7,620 bases of DNA from Candidatus Izemoplasma sp. (GTDB lineage: Bacteria > Bacillota_I > Bacilli_A > Izemoplasmatales > Izemoplasmataceae), in NCBI GenBank assembly GCA_007132145.1, contig SLPE01000014.1, positions 1-7,620 on the forward strand, read 5' to 3'. Numbering within the stretch: position 1 is the stretch's first letter; every line of letters begins with the position of its first letter. Positions 5,122 through 7,620 of this stretch are shown piece by piece. The notes beneath the pieces were generated by a model. The model searched no databases and was not told the DNA's origin. It saw only the letters and a list, made by a program, of their open reading frames with translations. A program made the translations under genes and the position numbers.

Positions 5122-6252
5122 TCAATAAGGCAGTCTTTTGCCGTCGCGATAGACGGCATCGATGAACCCGCCACCTAAACACATTTCGCCGTCGTAGAAA
5201 ACACAAGCTTGTCCCGGGGTGACCGCGCGGACCGGCTTTGCGAACTCGACACGCACGCCCGATGCGTTCTCTTCGACGTACACGTCTACATCTTTTTGAC
5301 GATAACGGACCTTGGCACTGCAACGACGTGAGGACAAGGAGGTCGTGGGTGATATCGTATTGACCTCTATGACTGTACAGGCCGTCGCGTACAAACCTTC
5401 ATGATGGTAACCTTGGCCGACCGTAAGTGTATTCGTCTTCAAATCCTTGCCGATGACGAACCACGGGTCGTTGCCGTATGCCTTGAGTCCGCCGATGGCG
5501 AGGCCTTTTCGTTGACCGATGGTGTAGTGCATCAATCCGAGGTGTGTACCGATCTTCTTACCGTCATCGGCGACGATGTCACCGCTTCGGGCCGGAAGGT
5601 AGTTTTGCAAAAAGCCTCGGAAATCACGTTCTCCGATGAAACAGATGCCGGTCGAATCCTTTTTGTCCGCGGTCGGAAACCCCGCCTCGAGGGCGAGTTT
5701 CCTCACCGATTGCTTAGGCAACTCACCGATCGGGAAAAGGACATCCTTCAGTTGTCCATGATCGAGTTGAGACAGGAAATACGTCTGGTCCTTCTCTTCA
5801 TCGAGGCCCCTTAGAAGACGCAAGGGCGGTCCTTGGTCGAGGCGGGCGTAGTGCCCCATCGCGATACGGTCGTATCCGTAGCGTGAGGCGTGTTTGATGA
5901 AGACGTCGAACTTGATGTGCTTGTTGCAAAGAATGTCGGGATTCGGAGTCCGACCGGCTTCGTACTCACGAAGAAAGTACGTGAACACGTCCCGCCAGTA
6001 TTCTTCACTGAAATCCGCTCGATGGAGCGGTATGTCGAGCAGCTCGCAAACGGCTTGGGCGTCCTGGTAATCCCTTTCTTGAGGACAGATGTCTTCTCCG
6101 ATATCGGGATTCCCGAGAATATCGCGGTTGGCCGAGGAATCCCAGTTCCGCATGAAGAGTCCGCTGACATCGTAACCTTGACGTTTCAGCAGAAGCGCGG
6201 CGACGCTGGAATCGACGCCGCCACTCATCCCGACGATGACTTTTTCGGACAT
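5122..6252 (-). CDS. mnmA: tRNA-specific 2-thiouridylase MnmA
   Basis: MnmA uses ATP and a persulfide sulfur donor to thiolate U34 of tRNA-Lys, -Glu and -Gln in the cytosol. The 376-aa product has the normal family length. Seen: PP-loop SGGVDSS (10-16), LFMRNWD (31-37), catalytic Cys108 in NPDILCNK, Cys203 in DSTGICFIGER, then the IGQRKGL motif and a C-terminal beta-barrel with TPGQACVFYDGE. After NWD there is a long insertion (about 38-58), which I link from memory with MnmA of Mollicutes and relatives. The usual ATGHYA reads AMGHYA (Met131). Two nearby ATGs compete: 6252 is preferred because GAAGGA lies eight bases upstream, whereas for 6261 that site would be too close. The gene follows nadE by 12 bases and precedes the patatin gene by 19, so it is mid-operon. 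Confidence 0.97.
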   Translation of the reverse strand: MSEKVIVGMSGGVDSSVAALLLKRQGYDVSGLFMRNWDSSANRDILGNPDIGEDICPQERDYQDAQAVCELLDIPLHRADFSEEYWRDVFTYFLREYEAGRTPNPDILCNKHIKFDVFIKHASRYGYDRIAMGHYARLDQGPPLRLLRGLDEEKDQTYFLSQLDHGQLKDVLFPIGELPKQSVRKLALEAGFPTADKKDSTGICFIGERDFRGFLQNYLPARSGDIVADDGKKIGTHLGLMHYTIGQRKGLAIGGLKAYGNDPWFVIGKDLKTNTLTVGQGYHHEGLYATACTVIEVNTISPTTSLSSRRCSAKVRYRQKDVDVYVEENASGVRVEFAKPVRAVTPGQACVFYDGEMCLGGGFIDAVYRDGKRLPY

Positions 6253-6260
6253 GGCGATCA

Positions 6261-6266
6261 TCCTTC
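6261..6266 (-). promoter_or_regulatory. Ribosome binding site deciding the mnmA start
   Basis: GAAGGA on the minus strand, overlapping the TGA stop of nadE and eight bases before ATG 6252. It rules against ATG 6261, which it partly touches. Confidence 0.7.
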
Positions 6267-7620
6267 AACGATTCATGTTGTCGATATCGCTCGGCAACTT
6301 CAAGTTTCCGCGCGGAGAGACCGAAATGTCTAGGACTTTCGGGCAATCCGGTAGGGTCTGGCGTTTGAACTGACTGTTCATGAAACGCTCGAAGAAGCGT
6401 CGTGTGTATGTGTGTGCCGTCTTGTCATCGAGGCCGAAGACGACGGATATCAGCCAAGCGACACGAGTGGCGTCGTCGCCGTCTCTAAGTACACGGGCGA
6501 GTATGAAATCGTTGACTTCAAACGATCCCAATGTATCTTCGGTCACCTGGTTTTCGAGCAGTTCGGGGCTTATCGGTGCGGCAAGGACGGCGTTGGCGAC
6601 ATCGACGACCGCTTCAGTGAAGCGTATTTTCGCATACTTTTCGACCATGAAGCGTACAAGGGTTTTCGGCAGACCTGCGTTGACGCCGTACATGCTCATC
6701 TGATCGGCGTTGTAAGTGCACCAACCGAGCGCCAGCTCGCTCATGTCTCCGGTTCCGACGACGAGACCTCGTTCCATGTTGGCGATGTTCATCAAGATGT
6801 TCGTCCGCAATCTGGCCTGGACGTTTTCATAGGTCGTATCGCCACGTTTCTTGTCATGACCGATCAAATCGAGATGGTCATCGACATGATCGCCGATGTC
6901 GGCTTCGACCAAACGCGCTCCGAGAGCTTCAACGAGACGTCGCGCACGTCCCAAGGAGGCTTCGCCCGTCACCGAGGCCGGCAACGTCACACCGATGACG
7001 TCACGACGTTTCATGCCGAGTGCATCGGCGGCGCGAACGGCGACGAACAACGCGAGGGTCGAATCGAGCCCGCCGCTGACACCGACGATGGCCGTTTTCG
7101 AACCGATGTGTCGCATCCGTCTGGCGAGACCGGTCTCCTGAATCGCGGAAATCCTTGAAAACATGTCTTCTTCGTCCCTTTTCGGGAGGAAAGGCGTGGG
7201 ATCCGGAAGGGCGGCGAACGCATACGTGTCGTGTTCGGGCAAAGTAAACGAGACGGTCCGTGTCGTCATCGCGAACTTGTGCAAAGAATCGCGATAGGAA
7301 GAGGACTGTCTACGGACATAGGCGATGCTTTGCAAATCGATATCGCCGAGCAACATGGAGGTGTTCAACGAAAACGATTCCCGCTCTGCGAGCAGGACGC
7401 CGTTTTGTGCGATGAGCATCGGCGCATTATAAACGGTTTCGCTCGTCGATTCGCAAGCGCCGGCGCCGCAGAAGACATAGGCGCCGATGTTGCGGCGGGA
7501 TTGTTCGATGACAATGCGCCGGCGGCGAGGCACTTTCCCCAAATACTCGTTGGACGCGCTCAAATTGAAAATGACAGCGGCGCCTTGTAAAGACAGGAGA
7601 TTGCCCGGTGAGAGCGGCGC
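6265..7620 (-). CDS. nadE: Glutamine-dependent NAD+ synthetase, 5' end cut by window
   Basis: The enzyme converts nicotinic acid adenine dinucleotide, ATP and glutamine to NAD+ in the cytosol, the last step of NAD synthesis. The visible 451 residues include the end of the N-terminal nitrilase-like glutaminase domain (IFNLSASNEYLGK, about 17-29; CESTSETVYNAP further on). The synthetase domain follows: ATP-pyrophosphatase loop SGGLDST at about 182-188, then GTGDMSELALGW and the YNADQMSMYGVNAGLPKTLVR region, which binds ATP and the dinucleotide substrate. The layout matches the long, two-domain type known from Mycobacterium tuberculosis, so roughly 190 N-terminal residues with the glutaminase Glu-Lys-Cys triad probably lie outside. 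The frame is open to the window edge; an in-frame TTG at 7563 could be mistaken for a start but falls inside the conserved NLSAS motif. First visible gene of an operon with mnmA. Confidence 0.96.
   Translation of the reverse strand, partial: APLSPGNLLSLQGAAVIFNLSASNEYLGKVPRRRRIVIEQSRRNIGAYVFCGAGACESTSETVYNAPMLIAQNGVLLAERESFSLNTSMLLGDIDLQSIAYVRRQSSSYRDSLHKFAMTTRTVSFTLPEHDTYAFAALPDPTPFLPKRDEEDMFSRISAIQETGLARRMRHIGSKTAIVGVSGGLDSTLALFVAVRAADALGMKRRDVIGVTLPASVTGEASLGRARRLVEALGARLVEADIGDHVDDHLDLIGHDKKRGDTTYENVQARLRTNILMNIANMERGLVVGTGDMSELALGWCTYNADQMSMYGVNAGLPKTLVRFMVEKYAKIRFTEAVVDVANAVLAAPISPELLENQVTEDTLGSFEVNDFILARVLRDGDDATRVAWLISVVFGLDDKTAHTYTRRFFERFMNSQFKRQTLPDCPKVLDISVSPRGNLKLPSDIDNMNR

Noticed and set aside
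7561..7563. TTG start codon for the NAD synthetase at 7563
   Set aside because: The frame is open to the window edge and the TTG is the Leu of the conserved NLSAS motif in the middle of the glutaminase domain.

Overview
The window is a densely coded bacterial chromosome segment with seven protein genes, all on the minus strand (transcription runs from high to low coordinates). Three are housekeeping genes recognisable at family level: an NAD+ synthetase (5' end outside the window), the tRNA 2-thiouridylase MnmA and glmS (3' end outside the window). With them are a patatin-like phospholipase and a four-gene cassette without a recognised function. Good GGAGG-type ribosome binding sites, a Sec signal peptide with no sign of an outer membrane, and the gene families point to a Bacillota-type (Gram-positive) organism. 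The stretch after the PP-loop in MnmA has a long insertion that I associate from memory with Mollicutes and their relatives, but base composition looks balanced rather than AT-rich and TGA is used as a stop, so the exact group stays open.

Layout in transcription order. (1) 7620-4271: nadE, mnmA and the patatin gene are packed with 12- and 19-base gaps, so they look co-transcribed, and they end in a strong intrinsic terminator whose hairpin loop carries the patatin stop codon. (2) 4216-1374: a four-gene cassette. It encodes a Sec-secreted beta-rich protein of 212 aa, a membrane-anchored and histidine-rich protein of 312 aa, a compact ABC ATPase of 188 aa and a six-helix ABC-2-like permease of 242 aa. 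Every junction overlaps (ATGA, 23 bases, GTGA), so the four products are very probably translationally coupled and act together. (3) 1373-1: a short intergenic space with a good extended -10 promoter, then glmS.

The cassette is the most interesting part. The secreted protein has a Ser/Thr/Gly-rich alternating-polarity middle section that recalls aerolysin/ETX-MTX2-type beta-pore proteins, although this is only pattern recognition. A secreted effector with a surface partner and an ABC module, possibly for self-protection or signalling, is a reasonable hypothesis. Other structural signals are a perfect 9-bp hairpin just inside the second cassette gene, an imperfect 15-bp-arm hairpin inside glmS, a palindrome upstream of the cassette, and a glmS leader too short to hold a glmS ribozyme. 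No tRNA, rRNA, CRISPR or mobile element was seen, and no gene-free stretch exceeds 100 bases.
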